Of a stretch of 48,233 nt of DNA, positions 34,408 through 42,448 are shown piece by piece. The DNA lies in assembly GCA_017557525.1 (NCBI GenBank), contig JAFYYN010000095.1, positions 1-48,233 on the forward strand, read 5' to 3'. Position 1 is the first letter of the stretch. Each line of letters starts with the position of its first letter. Both the position numbers and the translations under genes were made by a program. This DNA comes from Lachnospiraceae bacterium. Lineage in GTDB: Bacteria; Bacillota; Clostridia; Lachnospirales; Lachnospiraceae. The notes below the pieces were generated by a model. That model saw nothing but the letters and a program-made list of their open reading frames with translations. It made no database searches and was not told the DNA's origin.

Positions 34408-36507
34408 ATGTCTATCTATAAAATAAGTAAATTTCTTAAATCTATACTGTTTGCTCTGGTAGTTACCATGTTTATCGGTTTACTGACTCCCATAGATGTC
34501 AGTGCCGGTGGCAGTCTTTCTCTGTCTGACAAGGGTTATACTTTAAAGCAGGTGGTAGTGCTCAGCCGTCATAATATAAGAGCCCCTATGTCTACCAAGG
34601 GTTCTACGCTGGAGCAGGTGACTCCATATGAGTGGTATAACTGGTCGTCAAATGCGAGTGAGCTGTCTCTCAGAGGCGGTGTTTTAGAGACGGAGATGGG
34701 ACAGTACTTTAAAAAGTGGCTGGAGAGTGAAGGGCTTATCCCTGAAAACTATCATCCAGAGGGCGACGAAGTACGTTTTTATTCAAATTCCAAGCAGCGT
34801 ACCATAGCTACCGCGAAATATTTCTCGGCAGGACTGCTGCCTACCGCAAACATCGATATCGAGTATCATGTGGACTTTGATAAGATGGATCCGACCTTTA
34901 CTCCGGCGTTAAACTTTGTGAGTGACGAGTATATAAAGGATGCGACTGCTCAGACACATAAGCTGTTTGATGCAAAGGTTAAGGATTTAACCGATAACTA
35001 CGAGCTTATCGCCGATGTTATCGATATGGATAAATCTGAAAGCTACAGTGATTATGTATTTAATACTGAGTATGGTTTAAAATATGTTGTAGGGCAGGAG
35101 CCAACTACTGATGGTTCTTTAAAGCTCGGTACCAGTATAAGTGATGCTTTGGTACTTCAGTATTATGAGGAGGCCGACACTGTAAAGGCAGGTTTCGGTA
35201 ATGATCTTACCTTAGATCAATGGAAGGCTATCTCTGAGATAAAGGATGTATACGGAGATGTGCTCTTTACTGCACCTCTTGTGGCTACCAATGTGGCTAA
35301 TCCTCTGATCAAAGAGATCTACTCCGAGATGAATACAAAGGGCAGGATATTTACATTCCTTTGCGGTCATGACTCTAATATAGGAAGTGTCTTAGCAGCT
35401 CTCGGTGTTAAGGATTATGAGCTGCCCGATGCTATAGAGTCCAAAACTCCCATAGGCAGCAAGATTGTTTTCTCAAAATGGGAGAGCAAAAAGGGTAAGA
35501 CCTACTGGTCAGTGGATCTTGTTTATCAATCTGTGGATCAGCTCCGTACACAGCCCCTGCTTGACCTTGAAAATGAGCCTGTTGTTTACCATTTAAGCTT
35601 TAACGGTATAAAGCAGAACAAAGACGGTCTGTATAAGGCTAAGGATATAAAGAAGCTTTTCACCAACTCCATAAGTAAGTATGATGCTCTTTATGAAAAG
35701 TACTGTGATACTGTTGCTTACTTAGGACCTGAGGGTACATATACTCATGAGGCCTGCCAAAAGTTTTTCGAAGATGCAGGAAACACAGTACCATACAAGA
35801 CAGTACCAGAGGCTGTACAGGCATTAGTTGATAAAAAGGCCAAGTACGCAGTTATCCCTCAGGAAAATACTATAGGCGGTGCAGTCATAGATTATGTAGA
35901 TACTCTGATAGCTCAGACAGGTGTTTCGGTTATCGGTGAGGTGGAGCTGCCAATCAGCCAGAACTTACTTGTTTTACCCGGCACAAAGCTTTCGGATATC
36001 AAAACAGTGTATTCCCATAAGCAGGGTATCACCCAGTCCACTGAATGGCTAAAGAAAAATCTTCCTAATGCTCAAGTTGTTGAAGTTTCAAGTACTGCTG
36101 AAGGAGCCAGACTCGTTTCAGAAGGTAAGGATTCAGCCTTTGCAGCTATAGCATCGGCCGGGAGTGCTGATGTATATGGCTTGGAAATACACGCTGCCTC
36201 TATACAGGGTAACGAAAATAATAAGACAAGATTTTATGTTCTTTCAAATGAAAAACCTTCTACTGACAAAGCTCAAAGGCTTGCTTTCATCGCTAAAGGA
36301 AACGCTAATAACCTTCCCATGCTTTTAAGTAGCATGAATGAAAAAGGAATTACTCTGGTAACGCTTCACGACCGTCCTTTGAAGACTGTATTAGGTGAGT
36401 ACTATTATGTGATAGAATGTGAAGACTGTGATTATTCTAATTATCAGTCTATAGCTAAAACTAAAGGGTTTGAATTCAGGTATCTTGGTTCTTTTGATGT
36501 AAAATAG
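34408..36507 (+). CDS. Secreted histidine acid phosphatase fused to prephenate dehydratase
   Basis: The 699-residue protein begins with a signal peptide (SKFLKSILFALVVTMFIGLL...VSAGG). Residues about 45-400 are a clade-2 histidine phosphatase like glucose-1-phosphatase/phytase: R54-H55-N-I-R58-A-P60 and the later H321-D322 in CGHDSN. From about residue 436 (VAYLGPEGTYTHEACQ) to 615 it is a PheA-type prephenate dehydratase, with the catalytic T607-R608-F609 intact, followed by an ACT domain to the end. Prephenate dehydratase makes phenylpyruvate for phenylalanine synthesis and is normally cytosolic. One continuous frame joins them, and I see no internal ribosome site near the junction. AAGGAG lies 9 bases before the ATG. 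Confidence 0.93.
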   Translation: MSIYKISKFLKSILFALVVTMFIGLLTPIDVSAGGSLSLSDKGYTLKQVVVLSRHNIRAPMSTKGSTLEQVTPYEWYNWSSNASELSLRGGVLETEMGQYFKKWLESEGLIPENYHPEGDEVRFYSNSKQRTIATAKYFSAGLLPTANIDIEYHVDFDKMDPTFTPALNFVSDEYIKDATAQTHKLFDAKVKDLTDNYELIADVIDMDKSESYSDYVFNTEYGLKYVVGQEPTTDGSLKLGTSISDALVLQYYEEADTVKAGFGNDLTLDQWKAISEIKDVYGDVLFTAPLVATNVANPLIKEIYSEMNTKGRIFTFLCGHDSNIGSVLAALGVKDYELPDAIESKTPIGSKIVFSKWESKKGKTYWSVDLVYQSVDQLRTQPLLDLENEPVVYHLSFNGIKQNKDGLYKAKDIKKLFTNSISKYDALYEKYCDTVAYLGPEGTYTHEACQKFFEDAGNTVPYKTVPEAVQALVDKKAKYAVIPQENTIGGAVIDYVDTLIAQTGVSVIGEVELPISQNLLVLPGTKLSDIKTVYSHKQGITQSTEWLKKNLPNAQVVEVSSTAEGARLVSEGKDSAFAAIASAGSADVYGLEIHAASIQGNENNKTRFYVLSNEKPSTDKAQRLAFIAKGNANNLPMLLSSMNEKGITLVTLHDRPLKTVLGEYYYVIECEDCDYSNYQSIAKTKGFEFRYLGSFDVK

Positions 36508-36513
36508 TATAAT
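36485..36513 (+). promoter_or_regulatory. Possible promoter for the PAP2 gene
   Basis: TTGGTT at 36485-36490 and a perfect TATAAT at 36508-36513 are 17 bases apart. The -35 half lies inside the end of the phosphatase-dehydratase gene. The -35 match is weak, so this is tentative. Confidence 0.4.
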
Positions 36514-36546
36514 AGAAAATCAATGATTGTAGGAGAAGTCATTACA

Positions 36547-37467
36547 ATGAGTGGAAACACCTTCTATTTTGAATGGGAAATAGCTTTAATAGAGTGGCTG
36601 CAAAGTACTTTAGGTTCTTTTGGGGAAAATGTTTCGACAGTACTTGCTCATTTTGGAGAAGAAATGATCCTGGTTGCTTTGATAGGATTTACTTACTGGT
36701 GTCTGGATAAGAAATTTGGAAGATATCTTGGTGTCAGTATATGTCTAGGTATAATTTCAAATGCACTTATAAAAAACATTTTCTTTAGACGCCGTCCATA
36801 CTTCGATAATCCTAGCATAAAATGTGTAAGGGCTGCTACACCAGATGCTGATATAATGGATGTGTCTGCACAAGGTTTCTCTTTCCCCAGTTGTCATTCC
36901 ACAAATGCGGTATCAACTTATGTTGGTATAGGTGCATATCTAAAAAAGAAAACATTGCTTATTGCAGGAATCATATTTTCACTTCTTATAGGTATTTCAA
37001 GACTTGTACTAGGTGTTCATTATCCTACCGATGTTATAGCCGGATTAGTTCTTGGAACAGTAGTTGCAATATTATCCTCATTTCTTTTAAACAGGGTTAA
37101 GAATCATATGATCCTTTACATTGTGATTTTTATCCTTTCTTGTGTCGGCTTTTTCTACTGTAAGAGTGAGGATTATTATACATCCATTGGAATAATGGGC
37201 GGATTCTTCTTTGGAGATCTGTTTCAAGAGAAGTATGTTAAATTTGAAAATACAAAAGTTTGGTATAAATGTATAATTAGGCTTATTGGTGGATTTGCGA
37301 TATTCTTTGGTTTTAATACTCTCTTAAAACTTCCTTTCTCAAAGGATCTTTTGGAGTCAGGTACTTTTTTAGCTTATTTGATAAGGTCAATAAGATACCT
37401 GATAGTCACATTTATGATAATTGGAGTATACCCAATACTATTTAAAAAGTTTTGCAAAGTATTTTAG
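36547..37467 (+). CDS. PAP2-superfamily membrane phosphatase
   Basis: An integral membrane protein of about 306 residues with roughly six to eight hydrophobic helices. The three PAP2 signature blocks are present in order: KNIFFRRRPYF, PSCHSTNA and SRLVLGVHYPTDVIAG, with the catalytic His in the last. Members dephosphorylate lipid substrates such as undecaprenyl pyrophosphate, phosphatidic acid or phosphatidylglycerophosphate outside the membrane. The start at 36547 is preferred because AGGAGAAG (36531-36538) lies upstream; the ATG at 36523 lies before that site. It follows the secreted histidine phosphatase, but the substrate is not shown by sequence. Confidence 0.92.
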   Translation: MSGNTFYFEWEIALIEWLQSTLGSFGENVSTVLAHFGEEMILVALIGFTYWCLDKKFGRYLGVSICLGIISNALIKNIFFRRRPYFDNPSIKCVRAATPDADIMDVSAQGFSFPSCHSTNAVSTYVGIGAYLKKKTLLIAGIIFSLLIGISRLVLGVHYPTDVIAGLVLGTVVAILSSFLLNRVKNHMILYIVIFILSCVGFFYCKSEDYYTSIGIMGGFFFGDLFQEKYVKFENTKVWYKCIIRLIGGFAIFFGFNTLLKLPFSKDLLESGTFLAYLIRSIRYLIVTFMIIGVYPILFKKFCKVF

Positions 37468-37487
37468 GAAAGAGAATTTTATTTTAA

Positions 37488-37625
37488 ACATTATTGAAAG
37501 AAGTGGACGGCTACTTCTACATCAACTGGTACCAGGGCTTCCACGGTGAAATGTATGCTAAAGCCATGAGAGACATTATGAAAGATGCAGGAATGGAATC
37601 GGTTTCATTGGAGCGCGTAGAATAA
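37488..37625 (+). pseudogene. 3' remnant of an unidentified gene
   Basis: An open stretch of about 45 codons ends at TAA 37623-37625 and reads EVDGYFYINWYQGFHGEMY and onward to AKAMRDIMKDAGM. It has no start codon with a ribosome site, and a stop lies just upstream. Its codon use is richer in G and C than the flanking intergenic DNA, as expected for former coding sequence. It looks like the C-terminal end of a deleted enzyme; I cannot name it. Confidence 0.5.
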
Positions 37626-37656
37626 ATGGTAATGTAACAAATTTGGAGATTAAACG

Positions 37657-38946
37657 ATGTATGTAAAATCGAAAAAACAAATTGTATTTGTGTTATGTAT
37701 GGCGTTATGCCTGACGCTGATATTTACAGGGTGTTCTTCGTCAGATAATAAAGGTAGGGTTTACTGGTTAAATTACAAGCCCGAGTCTGATGAGGCGCTT
37801 AACAAAGTAGCGGAAATTTACGAGGAAAAGACCGGAGTAAAAGTTAAAATCGTAACAGCTGCCTCAGGTACTTACAGCCAGGTACTTAACTCAGAAATGG
37901 ACAAATCAAATCCCCCGTCGCTTATAGTCATGAAAAATATGAATGATATCAATATGTGGGGGGATTGCTGTATTGACCTTAAGGGTACACCCATAGAAAA
38001 GGAGCTTAATACAGACAGTTATAATCTTTATTATAAGGATGGCAGGCTTGCGGCTATCGGATACTGTTATGAGTGTTACGGTATAATAGTCAATAAGGAT
38101 CTTGTTGAAAAATCCGGGCATTCTATGGATGAGCTTATAAACTTTGAAGGCTTAAAGACTGTAGCTGAGGATATACACGCAAGAGCATCTGAACTGGGGT
38201 TTGATGCTTTCTCGGCTTCAGATATGGATGCATCCTCGTCATGGCGTTTTACAGGACATATGGCTAATCTAGAGTACTTTTACGAGGAAAGGGATGACGG
38301 TGGGTGGACGGAATGCCCTGCAACGTTAAAGGGCACTTATATGGACAATTACCGCCTCTTATATGATCTTTGCATAAACAACAGTACCGTAAAGCCTGAA
38401 AGTTTGGCAACCGGAGGACATGACCCTGAAAACGAGTTTAAGACCGGCAAGGCAGTTTTCTTTGTAAACGGTTCCTGGGAATATGAAAGCGTGGCTAAAG
38501 ACGTCCCTTCTGCAGTGATGATACCATATTACTGTGGTGTTGCAGGTGAAGAGAAGGCAGGGCTTAACTGTGGTACTGAAAATTACTGGGCAATTAATTC
38601 ACTTGCCTCAGAAACTGACAGAAAAGCTACTATGGATTTCCTTGTATGGTGTGTGACCGATGCCGAAGCATCAAGAATACTCGTGGATACATTTGGTGTT
38701 ATGCCTTTTATACATTCTGCTGAGTCAAGAAACGGTTTCCTTGCAAATGCAAACAGGTATGCCAATGAAGGGTGCTACATAATGGACTGGGCTACAAGTT
38801 ATCAGCCTAACGTTGATAATTACAGGACAGGGCTGGTTTCAGCTCTCAATGAGTACAATGCTGACAGATCGGATAGTAACTGGGCAAAGGTTGAAACAGC
38901 TTTTATACAGGGCTGGGCTCAGAATTATAAGGCGGCGAATGAATGA
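37657..38946 (+). CDS. ABC transporter sugar-type solute-binding lipoprotein
   Basis: The 429-residue protein has a lipobox FTGC (Cys26) and the fold signature of family 1 extracellular solute-binding proteins: YWLNYKPESDEALNKVAEIYEEKTGVKV at the front, ALNKVAEIYEEKTGVKVKIV typical of carbohydrate binders, and FKTGKAVFFVNGSWE in the second lobe. It should capture a sugar or oligosaccharide and deliver it to the two permeases that follow. The stop overlaps the next gene by ATGA, so translation is coupled. GGAG lies upstream of the ATG at 37657. The ligand cannot be read from sequence. Confidence 0.94.
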   Translation: MYVKSKKQIVFVLCMALCLTLIFTGCSSSDNKGRVYWLNYKPESDEALNKVAEIYEEKTGVKVKIVTAASGTYSQVLNSEMDKSNPPSLIVMKNMNDINMWGDCCIDLKGTPIEKELNTDSYNLYYKDGRLAAIGYCYECYGIIVNKDLVEKSGHSMDELINFEGLKTVAEDIHARASELGFDAFSASDMDASSSWRFTGHMANLEYFYEERDDGGWTECPATLKGTYMDNYRLLYDLCINNSTVKPESLATGGHDPENEFKTGKAVFFVNGSWEYESVAKDVPSAVMIPYYCGVAGEEKAGLNCGTENYWAINSLASETDRKATMDFLVWCVTDAEASRILVDTFGVMPFIHSAESRNGFLANANRYANEGCYIMDWATSYQPNVDNYRTGLVSALNEYNADRSDSNWAKVETAFIQGWAQNYKAANE

Positions 38947-39836
38947 AAAAAGATAATGAACTTACAATTTATCAAAAATCAGTAAAAAAGTGGGGATGGC
39001 TGTTTTTAGGTCCTGTTATGTTAGCTTTTGCTGTTGGGTTTTTATGGCCGTTCTTAAAGGGACTGTATCTTTCATTCTGTGATTTCAGACTGATATCAGA
39101 AGCAAAGCTTTCAGGTTTTGATAACTATGTAAAGGCTTTCTCTGATGAAAGTTTCATGCATTCTTTCCTGTTTACAGCACTTTTTACTGTTGTCAGTATG
39201 ACGGTGATCAATTTACTGGCATTTACAGTAGCATATTTTCTTGCAAAGGAAATAAGGGGTATGAAGATATTTAGGACAGTTTTCTTCATGCCAAACCTGA
39301 TAGGCGGTATAGTACTCGGATATATATGGTCTACGATATTTGACGGATTTCTTTCAATGTATGAAACATCAGTCCTTATGGAAAGCAAATACGGTTTCTG
39401 GGGACTTATCATTATGCTGTGCTGGCAACAGGTAGGCTATATGATGATCATTTATATTGCAGGATTTAAGAATATTGATCCGGCAGTGCTTGAGGCAGCT
39501 CAGATAGACGGAGCAAACGGCAGGCAGACACTGCTAAAGATCATGATCCCGAATATGATCACAACCATATCAATATGTCTGTTTTTAGCACTAACAAACG
39601 GCTTTAAGCTCTTTGACCAGAATCTTGCACTTACTGCAGGCCTGCCGATCTCGATGAATGCGGATGGTACATCAATTAAGACTACTGAAATGATGGCTCT
39701 AAATATCTTTAATACATTCTATGGCCAGAGCAGTTTTGGACACGGTGTAGCACAGGCGAAGGCTGTGATATTCTTTGTACTGGTTTCTGCAATCGGTATC
39801 TTGCAGCTAAAATTCACAGACAGGAAGAAAGGGTAG
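38943..39836 (+). CDS. ABC transporter permease (MalF/UgpA type)
   Basis: First membrane subunit of the importer, 297 residues, with six likely membrane helices. The EAA loop that docks to the ATPase reads EAAQIDGANGRQTLLKIMIPN near residues 182-202. It starts inside the stop codon of the binding-protein gene (ATGA overlap) and is followed by the second permease after 13 bases. Sequence style (WGWLFLGPVMLAFAVGFLWPFLKGLYLSF) matches carbohydrate uptake CUT1 permeases. Confidence 0.95.
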   Translation: MKKDNELTIYQKSVKKWGWLFLGPVMLAFAVGFLWPFLKGLYLSFCDFRLISEAKLSGFDNYVKAFSDESFMHSFLFTALFTVVSMTVINLLAFTVAYFLAKEIRGMKIFRTVFFMPNLIGGIVLGYIWSTIFDGFLSMYETSVLMESKYGFWGLIIMLCWQQVGYMMIIYIAGFKNIDPAVLEAAQIDGANGRQTLLKIMIPNMITTISICLFLALTNGFKLFDQNLALTAGLPISMNADGTSIKTTEMMALNIFNTFYGQSSFGHGVAQAKAVIFFVLVSAIGILQLKFTDRKKG

Positions 39837-39849
39837 GAATGGTAGTTTT

Positions 39850-40683
39850 ATGAAAAAGAAATATAGAGGTGTAATTGCGGTTTTTGCCGTCGTAAGCATT
39901 ATATACGTTCTTCCTGTACTTGCTGTGGCGGTGAATTCATTTAAGAAAAATACTTATGTTAAAACGGAAACCTTTTCTCTGCCGACAGAGGAATCATTTG
40001 CAGGAACGGATAATTTTGTAAAAGGTATGACATTCGGCAATTATCCTTTTGCAAAAAGTGCACTTTATTCAGTGCTGATAACGGTACTGTCTACGGCACT
40101 GATATTATTGTTTGCATCAATGGCGGCATGGTATATTGTAAGGGTCAACAACCTTGTCTGCAAGATTTTCTATTATCTGTGTATTTTTTCAATGGTAGTG
40201 CCTTTTCAGATGATAATGTACACTCTTGTAAGTACCGCAGATAAGCTTAAGCTCAATACTCCGTTTACAATACCGATAATCTACCTTGGTGTAGGAGCGG
40301 GGATGGCAATTTTCCTGTTCAGGGGATTTGTCCAGACAATACCTATTGAAATAGAAGAGGCTGCGGCAATAGATGGTTGCAGTCCTGTAAAAACTTTCTT
40401 TAAGGTTGTGATCCCGATGCTTTCTCCTTCGCTAATCTCTGTGGGGATACTTGAGATCATGTGGGTATGGAATGACTACCTGCTGCCTTTCCTTGTGCTT
40501 GATATCACAGAATACAGGACGATACCTATCCATATACAGTACCTAAAAGGCAGCTATGGAACTATAGATCTCGGTGCAACGATGGCTCTTATACTTGTAA
40601 GCATCATCCCTGTCATAATAATCTACATCATATGCCAGGAAAAGATTGTAGGGGGAGTTGCCGCAGGAGCGGTTAAGGGTTAA
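39850..40683 (+). CDS. ABC transporter permease (MalG type)
   Basis: Second membrane subunit, 277 residues, with about six membrane helices and the EAA loop EEAAAIDGCSPVKTFFKVVIPML near 173-195. It pairs with the upstream MalF-type subunit. No ATP-binding subunit gene follows, so an MsmK-like shared ATPase encoded elsewhere is probably used, as is common for CUT1 importers in Firmicutes. The gene ends this three-gene operon. Confidence 0.95.
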   Translation: MKKKYRGVIAVFAVVSIIYVLPVLAVAVNSFKKNTYVKTETFSLPTEESFAGTDNFVKGMTFGNYPFAKSALYSVLITVLSTALILLFASMAAWYIVRVNNLVCKIFYYLCIFSMVVPFQMIMYTLVSTADKLKLNTPFTIPIIYLGVGAGMAIFLFRGFVQTIPIEIEEAAAIDGCSPVKTFFKVVIPMLSPSLISVGILEIMWVWNDYLLPFLVLDITEYRTIPIHIQYLKGSYGTIDLGATMALILVSIIPVIIIYIICQEKIVGGVAAGAVKG

Positions 40684-40700
40684 TGTTTTACTTGTTTCAT

Positions 40701-40731
40701 TGGACATTTATTGGACATAGCAGGTTATAAT
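40701..40731 (+). promoter_or_regulatory. Possible promoter for the cstA-like gene
   Basis: TATAAT at 40726-40731 is perfect. The best -35 candidate, TGGACA at 40701-40706, lies 19 bases upstream, longer than ideal. TTGGACAT occurs here twice in direct repeat (40700 and 40711), which may be a regulator site. Transcription would pass through repeat copy D. Confidence 0.45.
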
Positions 40732-40741
40732 AAAATAAATG

Positions 40742-40791
40742 AGGGGTCAGACACCTTCAACACGCTAAAGTACTAAAGGGGTCAGCCCCCT
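40742..40791 (+). repeat. Dispersed repeat, copy D
   Basis: This copy reads GAGGGGTCAGACACC, then ACGCTAAAGTACTAA, then AGGGGTCAGCCCCCT. It keeps both GGGGTCAG blocks and lies about 7 bases before the AAAGGAGGAA ribosome site of the cstA-like gene. Because it lies after a promoter candidate it would be in the 5' leader of that mRNA. Confidence 0.8.
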
Positions 40792-40811
40792 AGTAAAAGG
40801 AGGAATTTGAA

Positions 40812-42332
40812 ATGCTTACGTTTATTATTGGTCTTGCGATCCTATTTGTCGGAGGCGGACTATACGGAGCATTTTGCCAGAAGGTATTTTGTCCTGATGA
40901 CAGAAAAACGCCTGCTTACACTAAAAATGACGGTGTTGATTATGTACCAATGAAAAAATGGAAAAATTCATTGATCAATCTGCTTAACATCGCCGGTACC
41001 GGTCCAATCTTAGGTCCTATACAGGGTATACTTTTTGGACCTATAGCATTTATAACCATACCGATTGGCTGTATTTTAGGCGGAGCTATGCATGATTATT
41101 TCGTCGGTATGATCTCGGTAAGAGAGGGCGGCATACAGATGCCTGAACTTGTCAGGATGAATACAAATGCAGCTATACACAAGATATATACTATCTTTGT
41201 ATGTGTAGTTACATTCCTGTGCGCAACTGTTTTTGTTTATACACCGGGAGATATCATGGCTACCCAGCTTTTCGGCTTTGGTGGTACAGCCGGTGAAGCA
41301 TCGACCTGGATCATTTATTCAGCTATAATTATTTACTACCTGATAGCTACCGTGCTGCCTATAGACAAGATTATTGGTAGAATCTACCCTGCATTCGGAG
41401 CAGTACTTATCGTATCCGCGATTGGTATATTTATAATGCTCTTTGTCAATGGTTACAATATGAGTGAGCTTTTTGGCTCATGGAGCTTAAACGGATTTGA
41501 CTTCAGTGAATATTTTACAAGCGAGCGTTTTATACCCAGCTTTTTCGTAACTGTTGCCTGCGGTATCCTTTCAGGTTTCCACTCAACACAGGTTACTCTG
41601 GTTACCAGAACCTTGGAGCATGAAAAGGAAGGCCGTATGACTTTCTATAACATGATGATCGCCGAGGGCTTTATCGCTATGGTATGGGCCGGTGCTACAA
41701 TGGCCATGATCAGCGTAGGTGCAGGTAATGCCGGTATCACTATGCAGCAGGTTGATGGTGTATGGGGATATTTCATGTTAGAGGACGGAGTATTAAAGCA
41801 GATTTCAGCCACGAGTGTGGTCGGCGTTATCTGCAAGAATATGCTGGGCTCCGTAGGCGGTATCATAGCTATTATCGGAGTTATATTACTGCCGATAACA
41901 TCAGGAGATACGGCTTTCCGTTCGCTGAGACTTATGATTGCTGATACCTTTAAGATCAGACAGGATAAAAAGATCAAGAGACTGAGTCTTGCTTTTGCGA
42001 TATTCGCTTTTGCATTTGGAGTACTTATCTTTGCTAAGGTAAATCCAAACGGCTTTAATATCATCTGGAGATATTTCGGATGGTCTAACCAGACTGTAAC
42101 AATATTTGCCACTGCATCGATCCTGGTATGGCTTATGCAGCATGATAAAAAGAAATATTTCTGGGTACCGCTTTTGCCTCTGGCATTTTATGCTTTTATT
42201 ACCTGTGCATATATTATGAGCGCCAAAATCGGTATTGGACTGCCTTACGGCGTTTCACTTGCAATAGGAGCTGTGTTTGCATTTATCGTTTCCGCATATG
42301 CAATTTACAGGGGCAACAAGAAAATGAGATAA
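40812..42332 (+). CDS. cstA: CstA-family peptide/pyruvate transporter
   Basis: The 506-residue membrane protein matches the CstA family, with about 12-14 hydrophobic helices. Family blocks include LLNIAGTGPILGPIQG, GGAMHDYFVGMISVREGG and ISVGAGNAGITM. E. coli CstA (701 residues) and BtsT import peptides or pyruvate; clostridial forms of around 480-510 residues lack the C-terminal extension, so this length fits. AAAGGAGGAA lies 5 bases upstream of the ATG. It stands alone behind a promoter candidate and repeat copy D. Substrate preference is not decidable from sequence. Confidence 0.93.
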   Translation: MLTFIIGLAILFVGGGLYGAFCQKVFCPDDRKTPAYTKNDGVDYVPMKKWKNSLINLLNIAGTGPILGPIQGILFGPIAFITIPIGCILGGAMHDYFVGMISVREGGIQMPELVRMNTNAAIHKIYTIFVCVVTFLCATVFVYTPGDIMATQLFGFGGTAGEASTWIIYSAIIIYYLIATVLPIDKIIGRIYPAFGAVLIVSAIGIFIMLFVNGYNMSELFGSWSLNGFDFSEYFTSERFIPSFFVTVACGILSGFHSTQVTLVTRTLEHEKEGRMTFYNMMIAEGFIAMVWAGATMAMISVGAGNAGITMQQVDGVWGYFMLEDGVLKQISATSVVGVICKNMLGSVGGIIAIIGVILLPITSGDTAFRSLRLMIADTFKIRQDKKIKRLSLAFAIFAFAFGVLIFAKVNPNGFNIIWRYFGWSNQTVTIFATASILVWLMQHDKKKYFWVPLLPLAFYAFITCAYIMSAKIGIGLPYGVSLAIGAVFAFIVSAYAIYRGNKKMR

Positions 42333-42335
42333 GTG

Positions 42336-42365
42336 TTGCTTATCATAGAGTATTAGTGTTATAAT
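42336..42365 (+). promoter_or_regulatory. Promoter of the Gfo/Idh oxidoreductase gene
   Basis: TTGCTT at 42336-42341 and a perfect TATAAT at 42360-42365 are 18 bases apart, starting right after the cstA stop codon. The 5' leader would be about 77 bases. Confidence 0.6.
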
Positions 42366-42448
42366 GTAGAAATTAAACTATTTGTTTATTTAATTACAGT
42401 AAGTATATATGTTCATGTAAAGTATATGAAATTTTGGAAGGAGAGTAA

